Source of the DNA: Phaeodactylibacter xiamenensis
Lineage (GTDB): Bacteria; Bacteroidota; Bacteroidia; Chitinophagales; Saprospiraceae
Length of the DNA: 64,000 nt
Direction of reading: 5' to 3'
NCBI RefSeq assembly: GCF_000759025.1
Contig: NZ_JPOS01000092.1
Coordinates: 1 to 64,000, forward strand
Position 1 is the first letter of the stretch. Each line of letters begins with the position of its first letter. This document shows, one piece after another, positions 53,044 to 62,765 of the stretch. A program made the translations under genes and the position numbers. Under the pieces are notes generated by a model. The model was not told where the DNA came from and ran no database searches. It saw only the letters and a list, made by a program, of their open reading frames with translations.

Positions 53044-54136
53044 CTACTCCTCCCCTTCCACCGAGTCATTCATCAGATAGGCTTTGAGGAAGCCATCAAG
53101 ATCGCCGTCAAGGACGGCATCGGTTTGGCTGGTTTGGTGACCAGTACGGTGGTCTTTTACCCGGCGGTCATCCAATACGTAAGAACGAATTTGGGAGCCC
53201 CACTCGTTTTTCATCTTTTGAGCCTCGACTTTATCTTTCTCAGCCAGTTGCTTTTGCAGCTCAAGCTCGTAGAGGCGGCTTTTGAGCATCTGCATCGCCT
53301 TCTCGCGGTTCATATGCTGGGAGCGCTCCTGCTGGCATTCCGCCACCACACCTGACGGCAGGTGACGTACCCGCACGGCAGATTCCGTCTTGTTGACGTG
53401 CTGCCCGCCCGCACCGGAAGCACGGAAGGTGTCCCATTCCAGGTCTGCCGGGTTAATTTCCACCTCAATGCGGTCGTCAATCATGGGGTGCACGAAAACC
53501 GAAGCGAAGGAGGTCATCCGCTTGCCTTGGGCATTGAAGGGGCTGATGCGCACCAGGCGGTGGACGCCATTCTCCCCTTTAAGCCAGCCGTAGGCGAAGT
53601 CGCCCTGTATCTCCAGAGATACGGACTTGATACCGGCTACATCGCCCTCCTGCTTATTAAGCTCCGAGAGCTTGTACCCGCTGCGTTCTGCCCACATGAC
53701 ATACATACGCATGAGCATTTCGGCCCAGTCGTTGGCTTCGGTACCACCCGCACCGGCATTGATTTCCAGTATGGCGTTCAGTTCGTCTTCCTCCTTGTTG
53801 AGGGTGGAACGGAACTCGGCATCCTCCAATGCAGCCAATGCTTCATCGTAGCGCTTATCGACCTCTTCTTCAGTGCCCTCTCCTTCCTTGTAGAATTCGT
53901 AGAGGACTTCGAGGTCTTCAATTTTGCCCTCCAGCTCATCGTGGAGGCTCAGCCAGTTTTTATGGCTTTTCAGTTCTTTAAGAATCGTTTCGGCCCGCTT
54001 TGGATCATCCCAGAAACTGGGGTCCATGGACTGCTGTTCTTTATCTTTGATTTGCATGCGCCGGTTACCGACGTCAAAGATACCTCCCTAAAGCAGCCAA
54101 GCGGTCCTGCAAGTTTTTCAACTGATCTGCAGTCAT
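53044..54136 (-). CDS. prfB: Peptide chain release factor 2 (programmed +1 frameshift)
   Basis: The main frame (53044-54075) encodes RF2 domains with GAGGTEANDWAEM, the codon-reading SPF motif (RISPFNAQGK) and the catalytic GGQ (GAGGQHVNKTESAVR). It is preceded by a 20-codon leader in another frame from the ATG at 54134-54136 (MTADQLKNLQDRLAALGRYL), ending in CTT TGA C at 54079-54073. A +1 shift at CTT, skipping the T at 54076, joins the frames and gives DVGNRRMQIKDKE. This is the classical autoregulation of RF2: low RF2 lets the ribosome shift at its own TGA. The full protein is 363 residues. It catalyses peptide release at TGA and TAA codons. Confidence 0.95.
54073..54089 (-). other. prfB +1 frameshift site
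   Basis: On the minus strand: GGGAGG, 3-nt spacer TAT, slippery CTT, TGA stop, then C. The purine-rich element, 3-nt spacing, CTT and the TGA C context match the conserved bacterial RF2 signal. Confidence 0.93.
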
Positions 54137-54181
54137 ACCTTCTGTCGTGGTTTGGAGCAATGCCAGGCACTGCCCGCTGTT

Positions 54182-54227
54182 AAAAAAAGAGACGGCAGCA
54201 CCCAGTCTTTCCGACACGGTGCCGCCG
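54182..54227 (-). terminator. Rho-independent terminator after the FKBP gene
   Basis: CGGCAGCACC / GGTGCCGCCG (one mismatch compatible with G-U pairing, 54193-54202 with 54218-54227). On the minus strand it is followed by CTC and a T-run (A-run 54182-54188 on plus). Confidence 0.8.
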
Positions 54228-54248
54228 CGTTGAATTCAATTATTATGG

Positions 54249-55142
54249 CTACTGTACTTCGCCCAGCTCTACGTAAAACATAAGCTCTGCTCCACCTGGA
54301 ATCGCAGGAGGAGAACCGGCCTCACCGTAGCCCAGCTCTGCCGGGATGAAAAGCGTAGCCTTTGTTCCGCCTTTGAAAAGCGCAATACCTTCTTCCCAGC
54401 CCGGGATAACCCGACCCTGGCCAAGTGGTAAATCAAGTGGGCGCCCGCGGCTGAAGGAATCATCAAATTTTTGTCCGTTTTCAACCAAGGCACCGTAGTA
54501 GTGAACCCCTACCATTTTTCCAGGGGCAGCCTGTGCGCCATCCCCTTCTTCATGGATGACATACTTCAGCCCGGACCCTGTTTCCTGCAACTGATCACCC
54601 AAAGTGCCATTCTTATAGCCATCAAGCGTAGATTGCACCAGTGCCTCTATCTCGGGTAAACGCTTTTGCATCTCTTCTGCCTTGCGTTGGGCTTCTTCCA
54701 TTTTGGCATTTTGCTCAGCAGCATAATCCTGAGCAGACTTGATATCTGCGATGACCAAATCGTAATACATCACATCTGTATTCTCAAAGCCTTTGGGCTT
54801 CTGTGGCAAAGTATCCAGCGCAATAAGCACCGTAGCACTGTCGCCATCTCCCATCAGCTGCAGCACTTCCTCAATAGGATTGGGTGGGCGGTTGGCCGGA
54901 GCCTCTGCAGGAATTTGAAGAAAAGGTGGCTTCGGCTGATCACGGCTGCTGTAGACAATGGAGTCCCCATTGCGCATGTAAGCGTGAAAAGTCACATAAT
55001 CACCGGCAACCGGCTTTTCGCCACCATTATCGGTATGCAGCATGTATTCAAAGCCGCTCGGTGTGGTTTGCAACGTCGGTTCCTGCTGGCAGGATGCCGC
55101 CGTGAGCCCAACGAGCAAAATAAAAAGCAATTGGATTCGCAT
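54249..55142 (-). CDS. FKBP-type peptidyl-prolyl isomerase lipoprotein
   Basis: 297 residues. Lipoprotein signal MRIQLLFILLVGLTAASC with the acylated Cys at 18. There are two FKBP-like domains: an N-terminal one (about 25-130, GDYVTFHAYMRNGDSI) with weak active-site conservation, and a C-terminal canonical one (about 190-297) with VGVHYYGALVENGQKFDDS, VIPGWEEGI and IPAELGYGE. A helical, Glu/Lys-rich linker (about 135-180) joins them. Likely a periplasmic folding factor anchored to the inner or outer membrane. Confidence 0.9.
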   Translation of the reverse strand: MRIQLLFILLVGLTAASCQQEPTLQTTPSGFEYMLHTDNGGEKPVAGDYVTFHAYMRNGDSIVYSSRDQPKPPFLQIPAEAPANRPPNPIEEVLQLMGDGDSATVLIALDTLPQKPKGFENTDVMYYDLVIADIKSAQDYAAEQNAKMEEAQRKAEEMQKRLPEIEALVQSTLDGYKNGTLGDQLQETGSGLKYVIHEEGDGAQAAPGKMVGVHYYGALVENGQKFDDSFSRGRPLDLPLGQGRVIPGWEEGIALFKGGTKATLFIPAELGYGEAGSPPAIPGGAELMFYVELGEVQ

Positions 55143-55179
55143 AAAATCTTGGTCTGTTGATATAAATGAGTGAATTATT

Positions 55180-56193
55180 CTAAATAACAGCGGCTGCCAG
55201 CTTATCCCTGTACTGTGGCAGCACTCCTTTGAAACGCTTCAGAGTTGTTTCCAGTGGCTGAAAAGAAAACCCGCCGGAAGCGTTTTTGTGCCCGCCGCCC
55301 TTGAAATGTTTTTGGGCAATCTCCTGAACGGAAAAATCACCTTTAGACCGCAGGGAAATCTTGACGATCTTGGGCTGCTCCATGATGAAAGCCGCCATCT
55401 TTACATTTTTGATCTTCAGCAGGTAGTTCACAATCCCCTCTGTATCGCCTCTCTGAATGTCAAAGTCTTCGTAATCCTGCTTCGTGAGGTAAAAAATCCC
55501 GGTATTGTATTCTTCCAGGATTTCCATCCGGTTGTTCAGGCAATGCCCGAGGAGGCGCAAGTGCTTTTCCTTCATGCTGTTATTGATGAGGTCCTGCAGC
55601 TTGTAATCGTCCACGCCCCGTTCTACCAGCTCCCCTACGATGCGGTAAAGCTTGGCTGAAGTACTGTAGCGGAAGGAGCCCGTATCCGTAATAATACCGG
55701 TAAAAAGACACTCCCCGATTTTTACATCCAGATCGGATTCCATCCCCAGAAGATGGATGAAGTCCACAATGAGTTCACAGGTGGAACTCGCAGTAGTGTC
55801 CGAAAGCAGGAAATCAGCAAACCCTTCCGGGTAAAGGTGGTGGTCGATCATCACTTTGTGGCACTTGGTGGGCTCGATCAGGTCGCCGAGTTTATCAATA
55901 CGATCGAGTGCATTGAAATCCAGGCAAAAAATGATGTCCGCTTTCTCCACCAGCTCCTGGGAATACTCGGGATCAATGTCATAAACCACCATCTTCTCGA
56001 TCTCCGGCATCCAGGAAAAGTTTTCCGGATATTCAGAAGGCGTGATCATACGAACCGTATGCCCCCCTTTATTAAGAAAGTGATAAAGCCCAAGACTCGA
56101 CCCAATGGCATCGCCATCAGGATTGCGGTGGGTCGTAATGACTATATTTTTTGGCACTCCGAGCAGTGCCTTTAGTTGTGTGATGTTCTCCAT
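55180..56193 (-). CDS. nrnA: NrnA-type DHH phosphoesterase
   Basis: 337 residues. DHH motifs NPDGDAIGS (near residue 24), FCLDFNA, IDHH and TDTGSFRYS, and a C-terminal DHHA1 domain with GGGHKNASGG. These proteins degrade nanoRNA and in some cases dephosphorylate 3'-phosphoadenosine 5'-phosphate (PAP), thereby linking RNA turnover to sulfate assimilation. It precedes the FKBP gene by 37 bp on the same strand. Confidence 0.9.
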   Translation of the reverse strand: MENITQLKALLGVPKNIVITTHRNPDGDAIGSSLGLYHFLNKGGHTVRMITPSEYPENFSWMPEIEKMVVYDIDPEYSQELVEKADIIFCLDFNALDRIDKLGDLIEPTKCHKVMIDHHLYPEGFADFLLSDTTASSTCELIVDFIHLLGMESDLDVKIGECLFTGIITDTGSFRYSTSAKLYRIVGELVERGVDDYKLQDLINNSMKEKHLRLLGHCLNNRMEILEEYNTGIFYLTKQDYEDFDIQRGDTEGIVNYLLKIKNVKMAAFIMEQPKIVKISLRSKGDFSVQEIAQKHFKGGGHKNASGGFSFQPLETTLKRFKGVLPQYRDKLAAAVI

Positions 56194-56485
56194 TGTATCT
56201 TACAGCGTCAGACCGCGAAGTTGAGAAAATTAATGAATTTAACCAAGAATAAAGGAAGACGGTTGTAAAAGGGATTGAAAATGAAAGGGTTAATCCTGCC
56301 AGGGCTCAACAAATGTTCTGCCACTGCGGAAAAGGCGCGGCCTCACCTACCATCCCTTTCCGGCATTTCAGCGTACTGTTAACGGAGAAAGTTCTGCGCT
56401 TTATCCTTCTCAGACTACCCAGCTTTGGGGAGGTTTGCTTACTTTTGCAGCGAATTTTCAAAACTGCAAAAAATCTAAACACAAT

Positions 56486-56905
56486 ATGGCTGGTAACAAG
56501 ACCTTCACCATGATCAAGCCCGACGCCGTCAAAGCCGGGCACATCGGCGCCATCCTCGCCAAAATCAACGAAGCTGGATTTCGCATTGTAGCGATGAAGC
56601 TGACCAAGCTTTCCACCGAGAAAGCCGGCGAATTTTACGAAGTGCATAAGGAGCGCCCTTTCTACGGCGAGCTTGTTGATTTCATGTCTTCCGGCCCAAT
56701 CGTGGCGGCTGTACTGGAAAAAGACAACGCAGTAGAAGACTTCCGTACGCTGATCGGCGCTACTAACCCCGCTGAAGCAGCACCTGGCACCATCCGTGCG
56801 CTGTTTGCCAAAAGTATTGGTGAAAACGCTGTACACGGTGCCGACTCCGATGAGAACGCAGCCCGGGAAGCCAGCTTCCACTTTGCGGCTACGGAGATGT
56901 TCTAA
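56486..56905 (+). CDS. ndk: Nucleoside diphosphate kinase
   Basis: 139 residues from the ATG at 56486 ([21 protein letters not shown]). The catalytic His is in [12 protein letters not shown] and Arg in GTIRALFAK; the family is unmistakable. An ATG 17 codons upstream in frame would add an unsupported tail. It transfers gamma-phosphate between nucleoside triphosphates and diphosphates. Divergent from nrnA; followed by a strong hairpin. Confidence 0.97.
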   Translation: MAGNKTFTMIKPDAVKAGHIGAILAKINEAGFRIVAMKLTKLSTEKAGEFYEVHKERPFYGELVDFMSSGPIVAAVLEKDNAVEDFRTLIGATNPAEAAPGTIRALFAKSIGENAVHGADSDENAAREASFHFAATEMF

Positions 56906-56944
56906 GGACCGTTCACCGCACATCCTGGCTTTTAAGCCAGACCG

Positions 56945-56986
56945 GAAAGCCCGCTTTTCTTTGAGAAAGGTGGGCTTTCTAAGTTT
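56945..56986. terminator. Bidirectional terminator between ndk and a leftward gene
   Basis: GAAAGCCC ... GGGCTTTC (56945-56952 with 56972-56979) with an inner CTTTTCTTTGAGAAAGG section that also pairs, giving a long stem; T-rich on the right and A-rich on the left. Confidence 0.7.
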
Positions 56987-57254
56987 TATTTTCCCATCCC
57001 TCCACAATTCCTATGGCTTTCTCCAGACACGCTTCGTCAAATCCGGCCCGGTACTCAGTCAAAACCAGATAAGGAGCATAAGCTGTTGGAAGCTGCAACA
57101 ATGAGCGGTCATCATCAAGAATGAGAAAGTGGCGCAGCCTTATTTTTTGACCCTTCGGATTTAGAAATTGTTGATATCCTTTATAGTAAATCGGCTGGTC
57201 TTCGACCATTTCATAAATCAATGAGGCTGGTATAGTTCCAACTGCTTCTTTCAT
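56979..57254 (-). CDS. Small protein, possibly Uma2-family fragment
   Basis: 91 residues. The first 35 residues (GTIPASLIYEMVEDQPIYYKGYQQFL) read like the N-terminus of Uma2-family (DUF820) proteins as I remember them, but the rest (LILDDDRSLLQLPTAYAPYL, later CLEKAIGIVEGWEN) does not continue the family and the catalytic residues are absent. It may be a degraded or unrelated short gene. Low certainty. Confidence 0.4.
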   Translation of the reverse strand: MKEAVGTIPASLIYEMVEDQPIYYKGYQQFLNPKGQKIRLRHFLILDDDRSLLQLPTAYAPYLVLTEYRAGFDEACLEKAIGIVEGWENKT

Positions 57255-57668
57255 GTGTTTTTATTCGTTTACAGGATGGTATTGCAGGCTAAGCCTTCAA
57301 TGCACGCACCCATGACGCTTCTCCAAACTTAAGAAATTCCCGGGTTAAAGTCCAGCGCCCCTGTGCATAACCAATGGCACTTTTTGAATAGCCCGGCAGC
57401 ATTTGCGGTTTGCCTAGTGTCTCAAGTCATATATCTCTGATACTTAAATTGAAGTTATTTTTCGACTTATCAAGGCGAAGGTTCGCGACTTTAGCCCGAG
57501 CTAAAGGAGCGGTTCTTCAACGAAGAGTAGGCGGAAAAGAACGAAACTTGGGGGGTCAAGGGTTTATGGCTTGAGGCACTAGCTTGGTGCCTAGCGCAAA
57601 AAGCCTGGATAAGCTGGAGCAGAGCGGGAAGCTCTACCCCAGCAGCTATAGCTCTAAAATGCAGAGGG
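57255..57668. other. Intergenic region with an inverted-repeat element, 414 bp
   Basis: Lies between the leftward small gene and tamB. Contains the 169-bp element at 57414-57582 and, after it, GC-rich sequence (57583-57660) without an obvious gene or tRNA. The tamB start is not preceded by an ATG in frame. Confidence 0.6.
57414..57582. mobile_element. MITE-like or structured element with 18-bp inverted ends
   Basis: The left end CTAGTGTCTCAAGTCATA (57414-57431) and the right end TATGGCTTGAGGCACTAG (57565-57582) are inverted repeats with 16 of 18 matches. Inside are two small hairpins, CTTTAGC-CCGA-GCTAAAG and TCTTC-AAC-GAAGA. There is no coding capacity. It could be a MITE or a long structured RNA element. 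I see no clear target-site duplication. Confidence 0.5.
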
Positions 57669-60600
57669 TTGCTGCGGAAAAATAATGCCGGCAGTTCTGA
57701 CGCTTTCCAAACTTCGCCCTCTACTTACCGTTCTATTTACAGACCTTTTCAAGTACAAAAGCCTCCGCCTTTGAACACACCGTATCCTTTGCTCAACAAA
57801 CTGCTCAAATGGTTGGGCTATGCCCTGCTCGCCCTGCTGCTGCTCGTGGTATTACTGTGGACAGCCCTGCAGTTTCCTGCCATACAGCAAAAGATAGCGG
57901 ACAAGGCAACGGGCTATCTGGAAGAACGGATACAAACGCGCTTTGACATTGACAGGATTTACATTGATTTTTTCAATCAGCTGGTTTTGGAAGGGGTCTA
58001 CCTTGAGGACCAGCAGCAAGACACCTTATTATATGCCGGTCGGATTGATGCGCAGCTTAGTATTTTCGCCCCGTTCCAATCAGAAATACAGCTGAGCCAG
58101 TTTACGCTGCAGGACGCTGTTGCGCACCTGGAGCGCCGTCCCGACAGCACCTTTAATTTTACTTACCTGCTCGACGCTTTTGGAAGCACTACCCCAGACA
58201 CCACTACATCCAAACCTTCTCTCTGGAAGTTCGACCTTAAAGCACTGGACCTGGATAATGTGCGTTTCTCGTGGACCGACAGCCTGAGCAAAATGGCGGT
58301 TTACACCCGGATCGGCACACTGGAAAGCGCCCTTCATCAATTCGACCTCAATCAGCAGAAAGTCAGTATTAATCGATTCCAGCTAAAACAGTCCTTTGCA
58401 TCAGTAGCTATGTGGGGCAATACGGAAGAAGCCGTATCCAGTGCCCCCGGGGATACCGCCGACACAGCCATCGCCTTCCCCTTTCCCGGCTGGACAATTG
58501 AGGTACGGGAAATGGGGCTTGATGCTGTGGATGTCGCTTACGATGACTTCACGCAGCCTGCCGGGCCGGGCGGGCGCTTCGACCCTGCCCATCTGCACTT
58601 TCAAAACCTGGCACTTGATGCCACTGAATTGCGCTGGGATAGCCTGGCGCTGTCCGGGCAAATGAACAACCTCGCCTTTAAGGAATGGAATGGGTTTGAA
58701 TTGCAATCGCTCAATACCAGTTTACTGCTTTCAGACAGCAGTGCCGCTCTGACTCAACTGTCTTTTCAGACCCCAAAGAGCAGCCTCGCCCCTTCCACCC
58801 TAAAATTACAGTACGATCAATTCGGCGACCTTGCCAATTTCACGGAATCCGTGCACCTCTCCGTCAGCCTTGGCACCGGAAAGATAGACCAGGAAGACCT
58901 GTACTACTGGAGTGGCCCCCTACCCTTCCTGGCTCCGCGCCCATTACCGCCTCTGGAATTATCCGGCCAGGTGGATGGCTATGTGTCTGACCTCAACATC
59001 GGGCAGTTTCGGCTGAAATGGGGACAGGCACTGAATGCCCGGCTAAGTGGTGCCATCGCCAACGCTACCCTGCCCGAAGAATTAGCACTACAGGTGGTCC
59101 TGCAGTCCATAGACCTTTCTCCCGCGCAGCTCAACCAATACCTAAAAGGGCAGCCCCTGCCAGCTGAAGGTCTTGCGCCACTCGGGCAGCTAAGGCTCAC
59201 GGGTTTCATCAAAGGCAACACCCGGCAATTAAAAGTTAACCGGTTGGCATTGCGTAGCCAAAGCTTCACCGCAATGTTTGGTCAGCTACAGACCAGTGAC
59301 ATCACTTCTCCGGAGAAGCTACAGTTCACCTTTACCGTAGACTCCCTGCGCACACAGCCCGCCGATTTGCGGGGTTTCCTAAATGACACCATACCGGCTC
59401 CGCTCGAAGCATTTGGCCACAGCTACTATAACGGAACCATAGCCGGCACACTGACCGACTTTAAGCTGGATGGCACACTGCGGACTGAGGCCGGCACGGC
59501 TAATCACGATATCCAGCTCCGGTTTACGGAAGACTATGCAAATGCCAGCTACCAAGGGGAGCTAAAGCTGGAAGCCGTTGCTATGGGACAGGTACTCAAC
59601 AACCCCGAATTGGGCAACCTTTCCCTCGAACTGCGGGGGGAAGGCCGCGGGCTCTCTCCCGACAGTATCAACGCTAATCTTGATGGCAATATCACCCAGC
59701 TCGAAGCTTTCGGTTATGCCTACCAGGGGCTGAGCCTCGACGGCCGGATCAATGCCCGGGAATTTGAAGGGCGGCTGGATATCAATGATCCCAATTTAAA
59801 GTTCCACTTTGAAGGACTGGCGAACCTGACCGACAGCCTGCCCACCTTCCGCTTCGATGCCAGCCTGGATACGCTGAATTTGCAAAAGCTCAACCTCTAC
59901 CCTACCACACTGCGCGTAACCGCCAGCATGAGTACTGAATTGACAGGGAGCCAGCTGCACGATCTGGAAGGAACAGCCAGCATCAAAGATTTACGCCTGA
60001 GCGACGGACAGCAGAGCTATACCGCTGAACAGCTTGAACTCACGGCAACGGGCATAGCACAGGGACAAAGAGTGGTCCGCTTCCGAAGCCCCTTCCTCAG
60101 TGCAGACATGAGGGGAGACTTCCGCTTAGCAGCGCTCGTACCTGCTCTGGCTGAATTTACCGATGGATACTTCCCGGTTAAAAAATGGGTCAGTCCGGCG
60201 GAGCCACCCGACAGCACAAAGGTGGCTCCCGAACTGCCGGAGCAGGACTTTGTCTTCACCCTTGAGCTCGACAACCCCGTGCCACTGACCCGTTTTTTTG
60301 TGCCTGACCTGGAGCAGCTGGATACCGCCTGGATCCGGTTTGAATTCAGCACCCCGGAGAAGCGCCTTGACCTAAAAGGCGGTATACCCAACCTGTCCTA
60401 CGCCGGCATCATCATCGACAGCCTGGCACTGGATGGCCAATCTGCCGATGCGCTCCGGCAATCCCTAAATATTCAGGCTGTCAGACAGGACACCCAGCTC
60501 CTTGTGGGGCGCACCCAACTGAGCACCCGGCTGTACCGCGATAGCATGGACCTCAACCTGCTCATCAAAGGCGGGGATCAGAAAACCCGCCTCCGCCTCA

Positions 60601-62765
60601 ACGCCCTCCTGGAACCCGACTCCAACGCCTACCGCGTACAAGTGCTGCCAGACTTTATGCTAAACAGCCGGCCCTGGGAGGTGTCTTCCGGCAACTCCGT
60701 CGTATTCTCTCCAGAGGCCTTGCAGTCTGCTGACCTCCGTATATCCCGCAATCAGCAAGGCATTGTATTGCAGACCCTTTCGCCGGAAGCTGGCGCCGCC
60801 GTGCCTCCCCTTCAGGTGCGTTTTGAGCAGTTCCGATTAAAGGAAATCAGTAAGTTGATCGGGCAGGACACGACCTTACTCAGCGGCCGGCTGAACGCGC
60901 AGGCGAAGCTTCAACCCCTAGACACCCTATTGCAATATGTGGTGGACGCCCAGGTGAGTGACCTGCAACTGAATGGGGCCACACTTGGGCAGATGGAGCT
61001 AAGCCTTCAGCCTGATACTGACCCCAGGCAGCTCAAACTCAGCCTTTTGCTGAAAGACCCCAAAGAACGCCTGAATCTGAAAGGGACCTACAACCTTGAG
61101 CAAGGTGCGCTTCAGGCAGACCTTAACGCTGATCAACTCCCCATTGCACCATTTGAGTTTTTCACACAGGGTGCCGTCAAAGAACTAAAAGGCGCTATTA
61201 GTGCCAGGTTGGCACTCCGCGGCACCACCGATAAGCCGCTGGGAACCGGCACAATTACCGCAGACAGCCTCTCCGCCTTTGTCAATTACCTGCAAACCCG
61301 GTTCACCGTGCCAAGTCATCAGATTAAATTGACAGAAAACAGTATCCAACTCGGCACCATGCCGCTTGTGGATGGCAACAATCAGTCAGCGCGGCTGAGC
61401 GGGGTAATCCGGCATGAGCATTTCGGCAATATTGAAACGGACCTGCGGTTTATAACCTCCCGCTTTCAGGTGCTCAACACCAATGCCGGAGACAATGACC
61501 TCTTCTACGGCAAAGTCTTTGTAAGCGCCGATGCACAGGTCCGTGGCCCCATCGATGACCTCAATGTAGATGTAGAAACAACCACCCTGCCCGGCACAGC
61601 CCTCACCGCCCTGCCCCTGAGCGAAGAGAAAGCCATTGTCAGTGAAGACTACATCATTTTTCAGTCGCCTGAGGCATTTGCTGCGGATACTGCCGCACGG
61701 TCCGAAAAAGTATACGAAACGGGCTCTTCGGGCTACAACCTCACTTTGCAGCTCAACCTGACCCCTGATGCCCAGATAACAGCGATCATTGACCCTTCTA
61801 CCGGAGACCAGCTGCAGGCCCGTGGCCGCGCCAATCTTTTCGTGGAGCTCAATGCCAACGGGCAAATGTCCACCACTGGAAATATCGAAGTGACTTCCGG
61901 GAGCTATCAGATGAACTACGAAGGGCTGGTCAAACGTAGCTTTTCCATTGTAGAGGGCAGCAGCATTTACCTCCCGGGCGACCCGCTGCAAGCCCGCTTC
62001 GACATCCGTGCAGCTTATCAGACAGAGACGCCGGTTCTTGGCCTTATACAACAGGAGACTGAGCTCACGCCCGAACAGGAGCGCGCTGCCCGCCGCCGAC
62101 AGCAAGTCAAAGTACTGCTGGACCTGGAAGGTGATTTGCAACAGCCCGAATTGCTGTTCGACATTCAGCTGGGCGAGCAGGTTTCTGCCAATCTGGAATC
62201 CATCCTCAATCAAAAGATGGCTCAGCTGCGCGGGAATCAGTCTGAGCTGAATAAACAGGTCTTTGGCCTCTTGCTCTTCAATGCCTTTCTGGGATCAGGG
62301 GGCAGTAACCTGGCGACCGCAGGTGAGAATATCGCGCTGTCAAGCGTAAGCACCCTGCTCACCAATCAGCTTAACCGGCTGGCAGAAAACTATGTAGAGG
62401 GCGTGGACCTCAGTATTGGCGTTGACTCTTATACTACGGATGCTTCTGCCGCTTCTGGAGAAACTGTCACGGAAGTCAACCTTGGCCTGTCCAAACAGTT
62501 GTTCAATGACCGGCTTTCGGTTCAGGTGGGCGGCAACCTGGGCATGAGCGACAGCGAAGCTGCCGGGCAAAACACCGTCCTTGCCGGAGACTTCCGCCTG
62601 GAGTACCAGCTTACTGAAGACGGCCGCTACAAAGTGTGGGTATTCCGGCGCCCGGACTACGACATTTTCTCCAACGGTATACGCACCGGTGCCAGTCTTA
62701 TCTATCAGCGCTCCTTCGGCGATCTGCGCCGGGACAGTACTCAAAAGAATAATACCGATGACTAA
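57669..62765 (+). CDS. tamB: TamB-like translocation and assembly module protein
   Basis: 1698 codons from the TTG at 57669. One N-terminal transmembrane helix lies near residues 50-70 (LGYALLALLLLVVLLW). A very long beta-strand-rich AsmA/TamB region follows, and a C-terminal DUF490 section (about 1250-1690) contains SGSYQMNYEGLVKRSFSIVEG. No ATG opens this frame; the TTG at 57771 (LNTPYPLLNKLL) is an alternative that gives a shorter, more typical N-terminus. TamB bridges inner and outer membranes and, with its partner BamA-family protein, helps lipid transport and outer-membrane protein assembly. The partner gene begins 8 bp before its stop. Confidence 0.88.
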   Translation: MLRKNNAGSSDAFQTSPSTYRSIYRPFQVQKPPPLNTPYPLLNKLLKWLGYALLALLLLVVLLWTALQFPAIQQKIADKATGYLEERIQTRFDIDRIYIDFFNQLVLEGVYLEDQQQDTLLYAGRIDAQLSIFAPFQSEIQLSQFTLQDAVAHLERRPDSTFNFTYLLDAFGSTTPDTTTSKPSLWKFDLKALDLDNVRFSWTDSLSKMAVYTRIGTLESALHQFDLNQQKVSINRFQLKQSFASVAMWGNTEEAVSSAPGDTADTAIAFPFPGWTIEVREMGLDAVDVAYDDFTQPAGPGGRFDPAHLHFQNLALDATELRWDSLALSGQMNNLAFKEWNGFELQSLNTSLLLSDSSAALTQLSFQTPKSSLAPSTLKLQYDQFGDLANFTESVHLSVSLGTGKIDQEDLYYWSGPLPFLAPRPLPPLELSGQVDGYVSDLNIGQFRLKWGQALNARLSGAIANATLPEELALQVVLQSIDLSPAQLNQYLKGQPLPAEGLAPLGQLRLTGFIKGNTRQLKVNRLALRSQSFTAMFGQLQTSDITSPEKLQFTFTVDSLRTQPADLRGFLNDTIPAPLEAFGHSYYNGTIAGTLTDFKLDGTLRTEAGTANHDIQLRFTEDYANASYQGELKLEAVAMGQVLNNPELGNLSLELRGEGRGLSPDSINANLDGNITQLEAFGYAYQGLSLDGRINAREFEGRLDINDPNLKFHFEGLANLTDSLPTFRFDASLDTLNLQKLNLYPTTLRVTASMSTELTGSQLHDLEGTASIKDLRLSDGQQSYTAEQLELTATGIAQGQRVVRFRSPFLSADMRGDFRLAALVPALAEFTDGYFPVKKWVSPAEPPDSTKVAPELPEQDFVFTLELDNPVPLTRFFVPDLEQLDTAWIRFEFSTPEKRLDLKGGIPNLSYAGIIIDSLALDGQSADALRQSLNIQAVRQDTQLLVGRTQLSTRLYRDSMDLNLLIKGGDQKTRLRLNALLEPDSNAYRVQVLPDFMLNSRPWEVSSGNSVVFSPEALQSADLRISRNQQGIVLQTLSPEAGAAVPPLQVRFEQFRLKEISKLIGQDTTLLSGRLNAQAKLQPLDTLLQYVVDAQVSDLQLNGATLGQMELSLQPDTDPRQLKLSLLLKDPKERLNLKGTYNLEQGALQADLNADQLPIAPFEFFTQGAVKELKGAISARLALRGTTDKPLGTGTITADSLSAFVNYLQTRFTVPSHQIKLTENSIQLGTMPLVDGNNQSARLSGVIRHEHFGNIETDLRFITSRFQVLNTNAGDNDLFYGKVFVSADAQVRGPIDDLNVDVETTTLPGTALTALPLSEEKAIVSEDYIIFQSPEAFAADTAARSEKVYETGSSGYNLTLQLNLTPDAQITAIIDPSTGDQLQARGRANLFVELNANGQMSTTGNIEVTSGSYQMNYEGLVKRSFSIVEGSSIYLPGDPLQARFDIRAAYQTETPVLGLIQQETELTPEQERAARRRQQVKVLLDLEGDLQQPELLFDIQLGEQVSANLESILNQKMAQLRGNQSELNKQVFGLLLFNAFLGSGGSNLATAGENIALSSVSTLLTNQLNRLAENYVEGVDLSIGVDSYTTDASAASGETVTEVNLGLSKQLFNDRLSVQVGGNLGMSDSEAAGQNTVLAGDFRLEYQLTEDGRYKVWVFRRPDYDIFSNGIRTGASLIYQRSFGDLRRDSTQKNNTDD

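Noticed and set aside
52822-53069. Small Arg-rich open frames over the hairpin array
   Set aside because: They arise from GC-rich inverted repeats and have no start region or homologous character.
57583-57668. tRNA or small RNA before tamB
   Set aside because: No cloverleaf or T-loop pattern could be built; the pairing seen is local and weak.
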